Shown piece by piece: positions 22,845 to 30,480 of a stretch of 32,218 nucleotides of DNA. Under the pieces are notes generated by a model. The model ran no database searches. It had not been told where the DNA came from and worked only from the letters and a program-made list of their open reading frames with translations. The position numbers were made by a program, and so were the translations under genes. Location: NCBI GenBank assembly GCA_033763795.1, contig JANRJV010000085.1:1-32218 (forward strand), given 5' to 3'. Each line of letters begins with the position of its first letter. Within the stretch, counting starts at the first letter, position 1. This DNA is from JAEUIV01 sp033763795 (GTDB taxonomy: Bacteria > Planctomycetota > Phycisphaerae > Phycisphaerales > UBA1924).

Positions 22845-24107
22845 TCAGAGGCCTTGCTCGAGGATGTCGCAGAAGCGGCCGCAGAGGACGTCCTGCTTCA
22901 TGTCGCGGTCGATGTAGGCCTTGGCGCCCGCGCCCATGCGTTCGAGCTCGGGGCGGGGCGTGCGGGCGATGGCGCGGATGGTTTCGACGGCGGCGTCGAC
23001 GTCGCCGTGGCGGATGTGCCAGCCGGCGTGGTTGTCGCGGACGATGTCGCTGGCGTGGCAGGGGTCGGGCGCGACGAGGAGGATGGGGCGGCTGACGGCC
23101 ATGGCGCCGTAGATCTTGCAGGGGTGGACGACGCCCACGACGTCGTTGCCGACGGTGACGATGTGGACGTCGGCGGCGGAGAGCGAGTAGCGGAGGTCCT
23201 TGAAGGGCTGGTAGGGGAGCGAGCGGATGTTGGCGGGCTTGTGTTCCTCGATGGTCTTGTCGACTTCCTTTTTGCCGACGCCGCCGCCGATGAACATGAA
23301 GACGATGTGCTGGTCTTCGGGCGAGTCCTTGAGCTTGAGGGCGGCCTGTAGGACGGTGGTGACGGGCGTGGAGTAGCCGTGGTTCCCGGAGTACATGAAG
23401 ACGGTCTTGCCGGCGAGGCCGTGCTTGTCCCTGAACCAGTTCTCTTCGTGCGGGAGGTCTTCGAGGGTCTGTTCGTGGGGCCAGGGGGGCATGATGGTCA
23501 TGCGCTGGCGGAGCCTCTCGGCGTCGCGTGGCGAGAGCTTTCGTTCCATGCGCTGGGCCATGAAGCGGTCGAGGGGGACGACGTGCTGGGCGCGCTTGAG
23601 GACGAAGCGCTGGAGAGCGTTGAGGAGCCTGGCGGCGGTGCTGTCCGCGCGCATCTTCCCGAGCTCGATCATCTGGTCCGGGTTGAGGTCCATGACCCAG
23701 TACTTGAGCGGGACGCGGCGGATGGAGGAGGCGAGTGCGGCGGCGAAGCCGCACATGGGTGGCGAGGTGCTGACGAGGATGGCGGCGAGGTTGCGGGTGG
23801 TGAGTCCTGCCCAGAGGCAGTGGAGCATGAAGATGAGCATGGCGAGGGCGCGGACGGGGATGCTCTTCTTGCCGAAGCTGGACCACGGGACGCGGCGGAT
23901 GTGGACGTTGTCGCGGACCTCTCGGGGCTCGTAGCGGAGTGTTGGGTCGTCGTAGCCGCGGTCGGAGGTGATGACGCGGACGCGCCAGCCGCGGCGCGCC
24001 AGTTCGGCGGCGGCGTCGTGCATGTGCTGCCCGACGGAGGCGGGGTCCGGCGGGTAGACCTGGCTGAGGATCAGGAAGGTTCTGGAGGATGGTTGTGGGG
24101 GGCTCAC
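22845..24107 (-). CDS. GT4-family glycosyltransferase, WbuB-like
   Basis: A 420-residue GT-B glycosyltransferase of the WbuB-like type: FLILSQVYPPDPASVGQHMH at the N-terminus, an inner hydrophobic stretch (ALAMLIFMLHCLWAGL), FMYSGNHGYSTPVTTVLQAA opening the C-terminal domain, and VVHPCKIYGAMAVSRPILLV near the end, where this subgroup has P-S/C-K-x-Y instead of E-X7-E. The start is GTG at 24107. It lies only 16 bases past a strong intrinsic terminator that follows the epimerase gene, so its expression needs readthrough or its own promoter. The gene is 56 bases upstream of the formyltransferase. Confidence 0.88.
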   Translation of the reverse strand: MSPPQPSSRTFLILSQVYPPDPASVGQHMHDAAAELARRGWRVRVITSDRGYDDPTLRYEPREVRDNVHIRRVPWSSFGKKSIPVRALAMLIFMLHCLWAGLTTRNLAAILVSTSPPMCGFAAALASSIRRVPLKYWVMDLNPDQMIELGKMRADSTAARLLNALQRFVLKRAQHVVPLDRFMAQRMERKLSPRDAERLRQRMTIMPPWPHEQTLEDLPHEENWFRDKHGLAGKTVFMYSGNHGYSTPVTTVLQAALKLKDSPEDQHIVFMFIGGGVGKKEVDKTIEEHKPANIRSLPYQPFKDLRYSLSAADVHIVTVGNDVVGVVHPCKIYGAMAVSRPILLVAPDPCHASDIVRDNHAGWHIRHGDVDAAVETIRAIARTPRPELERMGAGAKAYIDRDMKQDVLCGRFCDILEQGL

Positions 24108-24121
24108 GCGTGATCCGTCGT

Positions 24122-24154
24122 GAAAAAGAGCCGGGACGGCGGTGGTCCCGGCTC
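24122..24154 (-). terminator. Strong intrinsic terminator after the GDP-mannose 3,5-epimerase gene
   Basis: Perfect 10-bp inverted repeat: GAGCCGGGAC (24128-24137), 7-base loop, GTCCCGGCTC (24145-24154). On the minus strand the stem is followed directly by TTTTT (24127-24123). It begins 35 bases after the epimerase stop (24190). It is the clearest terminator in the window and splits the minus-strand run in two. Confidence 0.85.
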
Positions 24155-24189
24155 TCGGTGTGCTGGTCTGTGGGCGGCGCGGTGCGGGT

Positions 24190-25194
24190 TCAGCGGGCGC
24201 CGACGGGGACCTTGCTGGTCATCTGCTCGTGGATCCAGTGGTAGGTCTTTTCCATTCCCGTGCGGAGGCGTGTGTCGGGCTCCCACTTGAGGAGCTGCTT
24301 GATGACGGTGTTGTCGGAGTTCCGGCCGGCGACTCCCTTGGGTGCGTCGAGCTTGTACTTGCGGTTGAGCTTGATGCCGGCGATGTCCTCGACGATGTCG
24401 ACGAGCTGGTTGATGGAGACGAGCTCGGAGGATCCCAGGTTGATGGGCTCGAGGACGTGGTCGCTGTCGGTGATGAGGTTGATGCCCTTTACGCAGTCGT
24501 CGATGTACATGAACGAGCGGGTCTGGCTGCCGTCGCCCCAGATCTCGATCTCGTGCTTGCCGGAGAGCTTGGCGGCGATGACCTTCCGGCAGATGGCTGC
24601 GGGGGCCTTCTCGCGGCCGCCGTCCCAGGTGCCGTGGGGCCCGTAGACGTTGTGGAAGCGAGCGACGCGTGCGGGGACGCCGAAGTCCTCGCGGAAGTGT
24701 CGGCAGAAGCGTTCGGAGAAGAGCTTTTCCCAGCCGTAGCCGTCTTCGGGCATGGCGGGGTAGGCGTCGGCCTCCTTGAGGGCGGTGACGCGGGGGTCCT
24801 TCTGCTTCTCGGCGTTGTAGACGCAGGCGGAGGAGGAATAGAAGAAGCGTTTGACGCCGATCTCCTGGGCGACCATGAGCGAGTGGGTGTTGATGAGGAC
24901 GCTGAGCATGCAGAGGCACTTGTTGTTCTCGATGAAGCCCATGCCTCCCATGTCGGCGGCGAGCTGGTAGATGCGCTCGGCGCCCTCGTAGGCGCGGCGG
25001 CAGTTGCGGAGGTCCTTGAGGTCGAGCTGGAGGTTCTCGGCCTGGGGGTGGACCTGGTACCACTCGTCCATGGGCTTGACGTCCACGGAGCGGACGCGGT
25101 AGCCCTGCTCGAGCAGGTTTTTCGCGAGCCACCCGCCGATGAACCCGCCGCCGCCGGCGACGACCGCCAACTCACCTCGTGCCATCTGCTCCAT
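24190..25194 (-). CDS. GDP-mannose 3,5-epimerase
   Basis: A 334-residue extended SDR strongly resembling plant GDP-mannose 3,5-epimerase, which converts GDP-D-mannose to GDP-L-galactose (and GDP-L-gulose). Visible: GGGGFIGG (14-21), AADMGGMGFIENN (79-91), FFYSSSACVY (117-126), GYGWEKL (152-158), RFHNVYGPHGTWDGGREKAP (179-198) and EIWGDGSQTRSF (217-228). C124, Y153, K157 and K196 have the same spacing as C145/Y174/K178/K217 of the Arabidopsis enzyme as I recall them. Starts: ATG at 25194 touches a GGGAAGG with no spacer; ATG at 25185 has better spacing, so 331 residues is also likely. Hairpins lie in its leader, and a strong terminator follows. Confidence 0.88.
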   Translation of the reverse strand: MEQMARGELAVVAGGGGFIGGWLAKNLLEQGYRVRSVDVKPMDEWYQVHPQAENLQLDLKDLRNCRRAYEGAERIYQLAADMGGMGFIENNKCLCMLSVLINTHSLMVAQEIGVKRFFYSSSACVYNAEKQKDPRVTALKEADAYPAMPEDGYGWEKLFSERFCRHFREDFGVPARVARFHNVYGPHGTWDGGREKAPAAICRKVIAAKLSGKHEIEIWGDGSQTRSFMYIDDCVKGINLITDSDHVLEPINLGSSELVSINQLVDIVEDIAGIKLNRKYKLDAPKGVAGRNSDNTVIKQLLKWEPDTRLRTGMEKTYHWIHEQMTSKVPVGAR

Positions 25195-25545
25195 CCTTCC
25201 CGGTTCCGAAGAACCGCATGTGCCTCCGGGACGTCCTCCGTCCCGGGGTAGCTGACCTCTCTTGCTCGGCTGAAACGCCCGCCCGCTCGCGTCGAGAGGG
25301 CCACAACCGCGTTCAGCCGGACCGCACCAGCCTCCACCAGCCCACCCTGGTTCCCTCGGACGTGCGTTGCCGGGGACCGGGAAGCGTATCCGATGGCCGC
25401 GTCCCCGGCGGTTGCGGCGGGGCTGCGGGCGGGTCGGGGCGGATCCCTGACATCGGCCTCACGTGGGCGGGCGAAGCTGGGTCGGACCGGGCTGGTACGT
25501 GCGGGGGGCGAGGTCCGTTCGCGCGGTTAGCATCGGAGTTCGCGC
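25195..25545. other. Divergent 351-base control region
   Basis: The gap between the 3,5-epimerase (minus) and flippase (plus) genes contains no credible coding frame. It should hold both promoters, but I find no clear -35/-10 pair. Visible elements are two hairpins near the epimerase start (25201-25216 and 25226-25246) and the flippase ribosome site GGAG (25535-25538). Confidence 0.5.
25201..25246 (-). promoter_or_regulatory. Two adjacent hairpins in the 5' leader of the 3,5-epimerase gene
   Basis: Hairpin 1: CGGTTC (25201-25206), loop CGAA, GAACCG (25211-25216), 6 bp. Hairpin 2: CCGGGAC (25226-25232), 7-base loop, GTCCCGG (25240-25246), 7 bp. Both stems are perfect. Hairpin 1 ends 6 bases before the ATG at 25194, so it borders the ribosome site. 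They may tune translation or mRNA stability; no riboswitch class is recognised. Confidence 0.45.
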
Positions 25546-27231
25546 ATGGCCGACGCCGAACAGATCATGACCGGACGGCGGGCGGGGGGCTCCCCGCCAG
25601 AGGGAGGCGGCGCGTCGCCGTCAGTGGCGGTCGGCGGTCTGGCCGGGCCGGCGGGCGGTCTGGCGGGCGCGGACCCGGCGGGGCTGTCGGGGACGACCGG
25701 GCCGACGTCGGACGGGGCGGCGGCGCCGGCGATGGGCAAGGTCGTCAGCTCGGGGATGAGCTGGGCGATGGCGCTGTCGCTGGTGTCGAAGCTGCTGGGG
25801 GCGCTGGCGCAGATCGCGCTGGCGAAGATCCTGGCGCCGGGCGACTTCGGGGTGTACCTGGCGAGCCTGGCGATCTCGAACCTCGTGCTGATCTTCCGCG
25901 ACGGGGGGGTGCGGGAGCTGCTCATTCAGAAGGGGGCGAAGGAGTATCCGGCGCTGGTCGGGCCGGTGTTCTGGATGGCGCTGGCGATCAACGGGGGGAC
26001 GGCGCTGGCGCTGGCGGCGGTGGCGCCGCTGGCGGCGCGGTACTCGAACATGCCGGAGATGACGTCGGTGCTGCTGGTGACGGCGGCGTCGCTGCCCCTG
26101 GCGACGCCGGGGGCGGTGCTGATGTGCCGGCTGCGGATCGATCTGCGGTTCAAGCTGGTGAGCAACATCGCGACGATGTCGGCGTTCATCCGCTATGTGT
26201 CGATGGTGGGGCTGGCGCTGGCGGGCATGGGGCCCATGAGCTTCGTGCTGCCCCTGATCATCATCGCGGTGTTCGAGAGCGTGGCGGGGTTCGTTGCGAC
26301 GCGGCAGGCGCCGTGGCTGCGGGCGCCGGCGCCGCGGCTGTGGCGGGGGTTCCTGGGGCAGGTGAAGTGGCTGTTCCTGGGGGCGCTGGCGGGGATGATG
26401 CTCGACCAGGGGGACTACTTCGTGGCGCTGCGGTTCATCGACCGCGAGACGCTGGGGTACTACGGCTTTGCGAACCAGCTGCTGCTGCAGTCGGTGTACG
26501 TCGTCCTGTCGTACGCGACGGGGACGGTGCTGTTCCCGGCGCTGTCGAGGCTGGCGGGTGAGCCCGAGCGGCATCGGCAGGCGTCGCTGCGCTTCCTGCG
26601 GGCGCTGATGCTGATGTCGGCGCCGGCGTGCATCGGGGTGGCGCTGGTGTTCGAGCCCCTGGAGCGGTGGCTGCTGGACGGGAAGTGGGACGCGTCGGTG
26701 CTGCCTTTGCAGATCCTGGCGCTGATGTACCCGATGCGGTGCACGATCGGGCTGACGACGGCGGCGCTGATGTCGCAGGGGCGGTTCAAGCGTTGGTCGG
26801 TGCTGACGATCCTCGAGGGGTGCGTGCTGATGGGGGCGACGTACTTCGCGGCGACGGCGTACGGCACGCCGCTGGCGCTGGCGTGCAGCACGGCGGGGTC
26901 GCTGTTCGTGACGCGGCTGGCGGTGGTGTCGTTCGTGCTGGGGCGCGGCGCGGGGTCGGCGCTGGCGGATGTGCTGGGGTCGATGCTGGCGGCGTGGCTG
27001 ATCGCGGTCGGGGCGGGGGTGGGGGCGTGGTGGCTCGACGGGGCGCTGCCCGCGGCGCTTCATCCAGCGGCGCGGATGGTGGCGGTGGGGGCGGCGTTCA
27101 CGGCGATGTACGGGGTCGGGGCGCGGCTGGTGCTGTCGCGGCAGGTGCGGGAGGCGCTGGGAGTGCTGCCGGCGCGGCTGGGGCGGCCGGCGCACCGGCT
27201 GCTGCTGCTGAGCGAGCACGCGCGGCGGTGA
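25546..27231 (+). CDS. Wzx-type polysaccharide flippase (Polysacc_synt / MOP superfamily)
   Basis: A 561-residue integral membrane protein with about 12-14 hydrophobic segments, of the WzxC/lipopolysaccharide-exporter type in the MOP superfamily. It should flip undecaprenyl-linked repeat units to the outer face of the membrane. Core start: GKVVSSGMSWAMALSLVSKL (64-83), then AKILAPGDFGVYLASLAISN, a typical first-helix pair. DQGDYFVALRFIDRETLGYY mid-protein is also characteristic of this family. The first 62 residues are a Gly/Ala/Pro-rich tail of low complexity, unlike most flippases. The tail may start wrongly, but GGAG 7 bases before the ATG at 25546 supports it; an alternative is Met63. It works with the polymerase at 7085. 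Confidence 0.88.
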   Translation: MADAEQIMTGRRAGGSPPEGGGASPSVAVGGLAGPAGGLAGADPAGLSGTTGPTSDGAAAPAMGKVVSSGMSWAMALSLVSKLLGALAQIALAKILAPGDFGVYLASLAISNLVLIFRDGGVRELLIQKGAKEYPALVGPVFWMALAINGGTALALAAVAPLAARYSNMPEMTSVLLVTAASLPLATPGAVLMCRLRIDLRFKLVSNIATMSAFIRYVSMVGLALAGMGPMSFVLPLIIIAVFESVAGFVATRQAPWLRAPAPRLWRGFLGQVKWLFLGALAGMMLDQGDYFVALRFIDRETLGYYGFANQLLLQSVYVVLSYATGTVLFPALSRLAGEPERHRQASLRFLRALMLMSAPACIGVALVFEPLERWLLDGKWDASVLPLQILALMYPMRCTIGLTTAALMSQGRFKRWSVLTILEGCVLMGATYFAATAYGTPLALACSTAGSLFVTRLAVVSFVLGRGAGSALADVLGSMLAAWLIAVGAGVGAWWLDGALPAALHPAARMVAVGAAFTAMYGVGARLVLSRQVREALGVLPARLGRPAHRLLLLSEHARR

Positions 27232-27265
27232 GAGCACTCGGGCGGTGAGAGACGCGGGCGGTGAG
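27224..27265. repeat. Three spaced copies of GGCGGTGAG across the flippase stop codon
   Basis: GGCGGTGAG at 27224-27232, 27241-27249 and 27257-27265 (period 16-17). The first copy includes the flippase TGA stop, and the other two lie in the short gap before the convergent gmd gene. It looks like a local duplication of the gene's end. No hairpin is formed. Confidence 0.6.
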
Positions 27266-27280
27266 GGGTGTGGGCGCGGC

Positions 27281-28339
27281 TTACTGCTCGTGGCCGGACT
27301 TGCGGGGCAGGTCGTGACCGGCGTCGCGGAGGGTCTTCTCGCGGCGGGCGAGCTCGAGGTCGGCGTCGGCCATCATGCGTGCGAGTGCGGCGACATCGAC
27401 GATGGGCGACCAGCCGAGGACGGTGCGGGCCTTTGAGGCGTCGCCCTGGAGGGAGTCGACCTCGGCGGGCCTGAAGTAGCGGGGGTCGATGACGACGTGC
27501 TGGTTCCAGTCGAGGCCGTGGTGCTCGAAGACGAGCGTGAGGAACTGGCGGACGGAGATGGAGACTCCGGTGGCGATGACGTAGTCGTCTGGGGTTGTCT
27601 GGCGTGCCATGAGGGCCATGGCGCGGACGTAGTCGGCGGCGTAGCCCCAGTCGCGGACGGCGTCGATGTTTCCGAGGAAGAGTTTTTCCTGGAGTCCCAG
27701 GCGTATGCGTCCTGCGGCGCGGGTGATCTTGCGTGTGACGAAGGTCTCGCCTCGGCGGGGGGACTCGTGGTTGAACATGATGGCGCAGGAGGCGTGCAGG
27801 CCGTAGCTCTCGCGGTAGTTGACGGTGGTGTAGTGGGCGAAGGCCTTGGCGCAGGCGTAGGGGGAGCGGGGGCGGAAGGGGGTGGTTTCGCGCTGCGGGG
27901 TTTCGACGACCCGGCCGAACATCTCGGAGCTGGAGGCCTGGACGAAGCGGACGTCGCGGGAGGTTTCCTGGCGGTAATTGGCGACGGCTTCGAGGAGCTT
28001 GAGCGTGCCGAGGGCGGTGCTCTCGGCGGTGTGTATGGGCTGGTCGAAGGAGACGCGTACGTGGCTCTGTGCGGCGAGGTTGTAGACCTCGTCCGGGGCG
28101 ACGACGCGCATGAGCTTGGCGAGGACGTTGGCGTCGGTGATGTCGCCGTAGTGGAGGATGAGGCGTCGGTTGAGGTCGTGGGGGTCCTGGTAGATGTGCT
28201 CGAGTCGAGCGGTGTTGAAGCCCGAGGCGCGGCGGATGATGCCGTGGACCTCGTATCCCTGGGAGAGGAGGAGGTCGGCGAGGTAGCTGCCGTCCTGGCC
28301 GGTGATTCCGGTGATGAGCGCTCGTCGGAAGGCGGTCAT
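27281..28339 (-). CDS. gmd: GDP-mannose 4,6-dehydratase
   Basis: A 352-residue extended SDR making GDP-4-keto-6-deoxy-D-mannose from GDP-D-mannose. Diagnostic: ALITGITGQDGSYLADLLLS at the N-terminus, HGIIRRASGFNT (NADP-type RR), YNLAAQSHVRVSFDQP, VQASSSEMFG with the catalytic Thr/Glu region, SPYACAKAFAHY (YxxxK) and FNHESPRRGETFVTRKITRA. This is the most certain call in the window. ATG at 28339 begins the Rossmann strand. No fcl or rmd partner is visible, so the product may go to the 3,5-epimerase, to the SDR fusion, or to an enzyme elsewhere. It is divergent from the methyltransferase at 28465. Confidence 0.96.
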   Translation of the reverse strand: MTAFRRALITGITGQDGSYLADLLLSQGYEVHGIIRRASGFNTARLEHIYQDPHDLNRRLILHYGDITDANVLAKLMRVVAPDEVYNLAAQSHVRVSFDQPIHTAESTALGTLKLLEAVANYRQETSRDVRFVQASSSEMFGRVVETPQRETTPFRPRSPYACAKAFAHYTTVNYRESYGLHASCAIMFNHESPRRGETFVTRKITRAAGRIRLGLQEKLFLGNIDAVRDWGYAADYVRAMALMARQTTPDDYVIATGVSISVRQFLTLVFEHHGLDWNQHVVIDPRYFRPAEVDSLQGDASKARTVLGWSPIVDVAALARMMADADLELARREKTLRDAGHDLPRKSGHEQ

Positions 28340-28464
28340 GGGAATCGCTTGAGCGGGGGTTCGGGCGGGTCGATGAACGCGAGCGGTGCGAGGGACGTAC
28401 GGTCCGCAGGTTATCGGGTACCCTCCCGACCCCCTTGACCCATCGAGCGGAGACGGCGGCTGCC

Positions 28465-29190
28465 ATGACCAATTGGCCGGACAGACTTCATCTCGGCTGC
28501 GGGCGCACGATGCCCGACGGGTGGCTGAACGTGGACGGCTCGTGGGCGGCGCGGCTGGCCAAGCGGCCCGGGCTGCTCAAGGCGCTGCAGACGCTGAAGC
28601 TGGTGCCCCGGCGCGAGGGCGACGAGGGGTTCAAGTCCTCGGTGTTCACGCATGACCTCAGCAAGCCCCTGCCCTTCCCCGAGGGGACGTTCACGGGCGT
28701 GTATGCGTCGCACACGCTGGAGCACATGTGGCTGGACGAGGGGGGGCGTGTGCTGCGGGAATGCCTGCGGGTTCTGAAGCCCGGCGGGGTGTGCCGGATG
28801 GTCGTGCCCGACCTCAGGCACATCATCCTGGAGTACATGGGGCAGTTCGATTTTGGGAAAGACGACGTGTACTCGCAGGTCACTGATGAGGTGAAGCGGA
28901 CCGTGCCGCGTGCGGACATCCTGAACATGCGGCTGCTGCTGCGCGACCCGACGGCTCCGCGGGGCAACCTGCTGCTGAAGGGGTACCGGACGATGAAGGA
29001 CTTTCACTCGCACAAGTGGATGTACGACGCGGAGTCGCTGGCGTACCACATGAAGCGGGCGGGGTTCGTCGAGGTGCAGGAGCGGGGTCTGCACGAGAGC
29101 CGAATTCCGGGGATTCAGGATGTAGAGAGGCCCGAGCGGGTGCGGAACGGGGTGGGGATCTGCGTCGAGGGTCTGAAGCCGGGGCGCTGA
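28465..29190 (+). CDS. Predicted SAM-dependent methyltransferase (COG4627-like)
   Basis: A 241-residue protein: RLHLGCGRTMPDGWLNVDGS near the start (GxG SAM site), DLSKPLPFPEGTFTGVYASH, HTLEHMW, ECLRVLKPGGVCRMVVPDLR. This block order defines the small methyltransferases of sugar clusters grouped in COG4627. A more upstream TTG at 28435 is in frame, but ATG at 28465 is preferred because the conserved region starts only a few residues later and GGAG lies 13 bases upstream. A late HSHKWMYDAESL segment is present, as in relatives. Substrate unknown, probably a glycan or nucleotide sugar. Confidence 0.86.
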   Translation: MTNWPDRLHLGCGRTMPDGWLNVDGSWAARLAKRPGLLKALQTLKLVPRREGDEGFKSSVFTHDLSKPLPFPEGTFTGVYASHTLEHMWLDEGGRVLRECLRVLKPGGVCRMVVPDLRHIILEYMGQFDFGKDDVYSQVTDEVKRTVPRADILNMRLLLRDPTAPRGNLLLKGYRTMKDFHSHKWMYDAESLAYHMKRAGFVEVQERGLHESRIPGIQDVERPERVRNGVGICVEGLKPGR

Positions 29191-29238
29191 GCGGCGGGGG
29201 GCTGAAGAAGGCGGGCTGGATCGGGCGGGGCTCGGAAA

Positions 29239-29270
29239 GGCCGGGGGGCCGGGGTTCCGGAGGGCCGGGC
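29239..29270. repeat. Short tandem tract, unit GGCCGGGG (8 bases), 4 copies
   Basis: GGCCGGGG, GGCCGGGG, TTCCGGAG, GGCCGGGC in register at 29239-29270. It lies in the gap before the UDP-xylose synthase gene. A related tract of period about 7 lies after that gene. Confidence 0.6.
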
Positions 29271-29408
29271 GGGGTCTGCTCAGCGGTATTCGCGCAAGTT
29301 GAGCGCGCGACGGCTGCGGGTGCGAACTCGGGGCGGGTGGCGTTCGATAGACTGGCGTCCCTTTTCCCGGGGCCGATCGGTAGGACTTTGTTCAGGAGCT
29401 GATCGCCG

Positions 29409-30383
29409 GTGTCGCAGGTCAAGCGGATCTTGGTGACGGGCGGGGCGGGATTCCTGGGCTCGCACCTATGCGAGCGCCTGGTTGAGGAAGGTCACGACGT
29501 GATCTGCCTCGACAACTTTTTCACGAGCCAGAAGAGCAACGTCGAGCATCTTCTGGACCGGAAGAACTTCGAGCTTGTGCGGCACGACGTCGTGCACCCG
29601 ATCTGGCTGGAGGTCGACGAGATCTACAACATGGCGTGCCCGGCGGCGCCCGGGCACTATCAGTACAACCCCATCAAGACGATGAAGACGTCGGTGGTGG
29701 GGGCGATCAACGTGCTGGGTCTGGCCAAGCGTTGCCGGGCGAAGGTTCTGCAGGCGTCGACGAGCGAGATCTACGGCGATCCCGAGGTTCATCCGCAGCC
29801 CGAGACGTACAAGGGAAGTGTGAACACGCTGGGTCCCCGGGCGTGCTACGACGAGGGGAAGCGGGCGGCCGAGACGCTGTTCATGGATTACCACCGGACG
29901 AACCGCGTGAACGTGCGGATCGTGCGGATCTTCAACACGTACGGGCCGCGGATGCACCCCTACGACGGGCGGGTGGTGAGCAACTTCATCCGGCAGGCGC
30001 TGAACGGCGAGGACATCACGATCTTCGGCGACGGCGCGCAGACGCGCTCGTTCTGCTACCGGGACGACCTGGTGGAGGCGATCATCCGGATGATGAACGG
30101 TCCGGACACGTTCATCGGGCCGGTGAACATCGGGAACCCGGGGGAGTTCACGATCAGGCAGCTGGCCGAGCAGGTGATCGAGCTGACGGGGGCGCGGTCG
30201 AAGCTGGTGAACCGGCCCCTGCCCGCGGACGATCCGAAGCAGCGTCAGCCCGACATCACGCTGGCGCGGAAGCATCTGAACTGGGAGCCCAAGGTCCCCC
30301 TGCGGGAGGGGCTGAAGCGGACGATCGAGTGGTTCCGCTCGATCGATATGAGCCATTACCGCGCGCCGACGCCCAACTATTGA
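29409..30383 (+). CDS. UDP-glucuronate decarboxylase (UDP-xylose synthase)
   Basis: A 324-residue soluble SDR that oxidises and decarboxylates UDP-GlcA to UDP-xylose. Motifs: RILVTGGAGFLGSHLCERL, VICLDNFFTSQKSNVEHLL, YNMACPAAPGHYQYNPIKT and LQASTSEIYGDP, plus LGPRACYDEGKRAAETL, which carries the UXS signature and YxxxK. NTYGPRMHPYDGRVVSNFIRQAL and RSFCYRDDLVEA follow. The start is GTG at 29409 with AGGAG 10 bases upstream. It lacks the transmembrane anchor of some eukaryotic forms. It probably shares a transcript with the UDP-glucose dehydrogenase gene 97 bases on, which supplies its substrate. Confidence 0.95.
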   Translation: MSQVKRILVTGGAGFLGSHLCERLVEEGHDVICLDNFFTSQKSNVEHLLDRKNFELVRHDVVHPIWLEVDEIYNMACPAAPGHYQYNPIKTMKTSVVGAINVLGLAKRCRAKVLQASTSEIYGDPEVHPQPETYKGSVNTLGPRACYDEGKRAAETLFMDYHRTNRVNVRIVRIFNTYGPRMHPYDGRVVSNFIRQALNGEDITIFGDGAQTRSFCYRDDLVEAIIRMMNGPDTFIGPVNIGNPGEFTIRQLAEQVIELTGARSKLVNRPLPADDPKQRQPDITLARKHLNWEPKVPLREGLKRTIEWFRSIDMSHYRAPTPNY

Positions 30384-30386
30384 GAG

Positions 30387-30446
30387 GGCCGGGGGTCGGG
30401 GCCGGGGGGCCGGGGGCCGGGGGGCTGAGGTCCGAGGTCTGAGGTC
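30387..30446. repeat. Two adjoining short tandem tracts (GGCCGGG-type, then TGAGGTC x3)
   Basis: GGCC-centred units recur at 30387, 30394 (GGTC), 30400, 30408 and 30415, a mean period of 7. They are followed by perfect heptamers TGAGGTC (30426-30432), CGAGGTC (30433-30439) and TGAGGTC (30440-30446). Together they fill most of the gap between the UDP-xylose synthase and dehydrogenase genes. Confidence 0.75.
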
Positions 30447-30480
30447 TTTGATTCTGAAGCGGAACGCTTGGGAGTGCGTC

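Noticed and set aside
25621..27237. Long Arg/Gln/His-rich minus-strand frame
   Set aside because: It lies wholly antisense to the flippase gene, which has membrane helices and family motifs.
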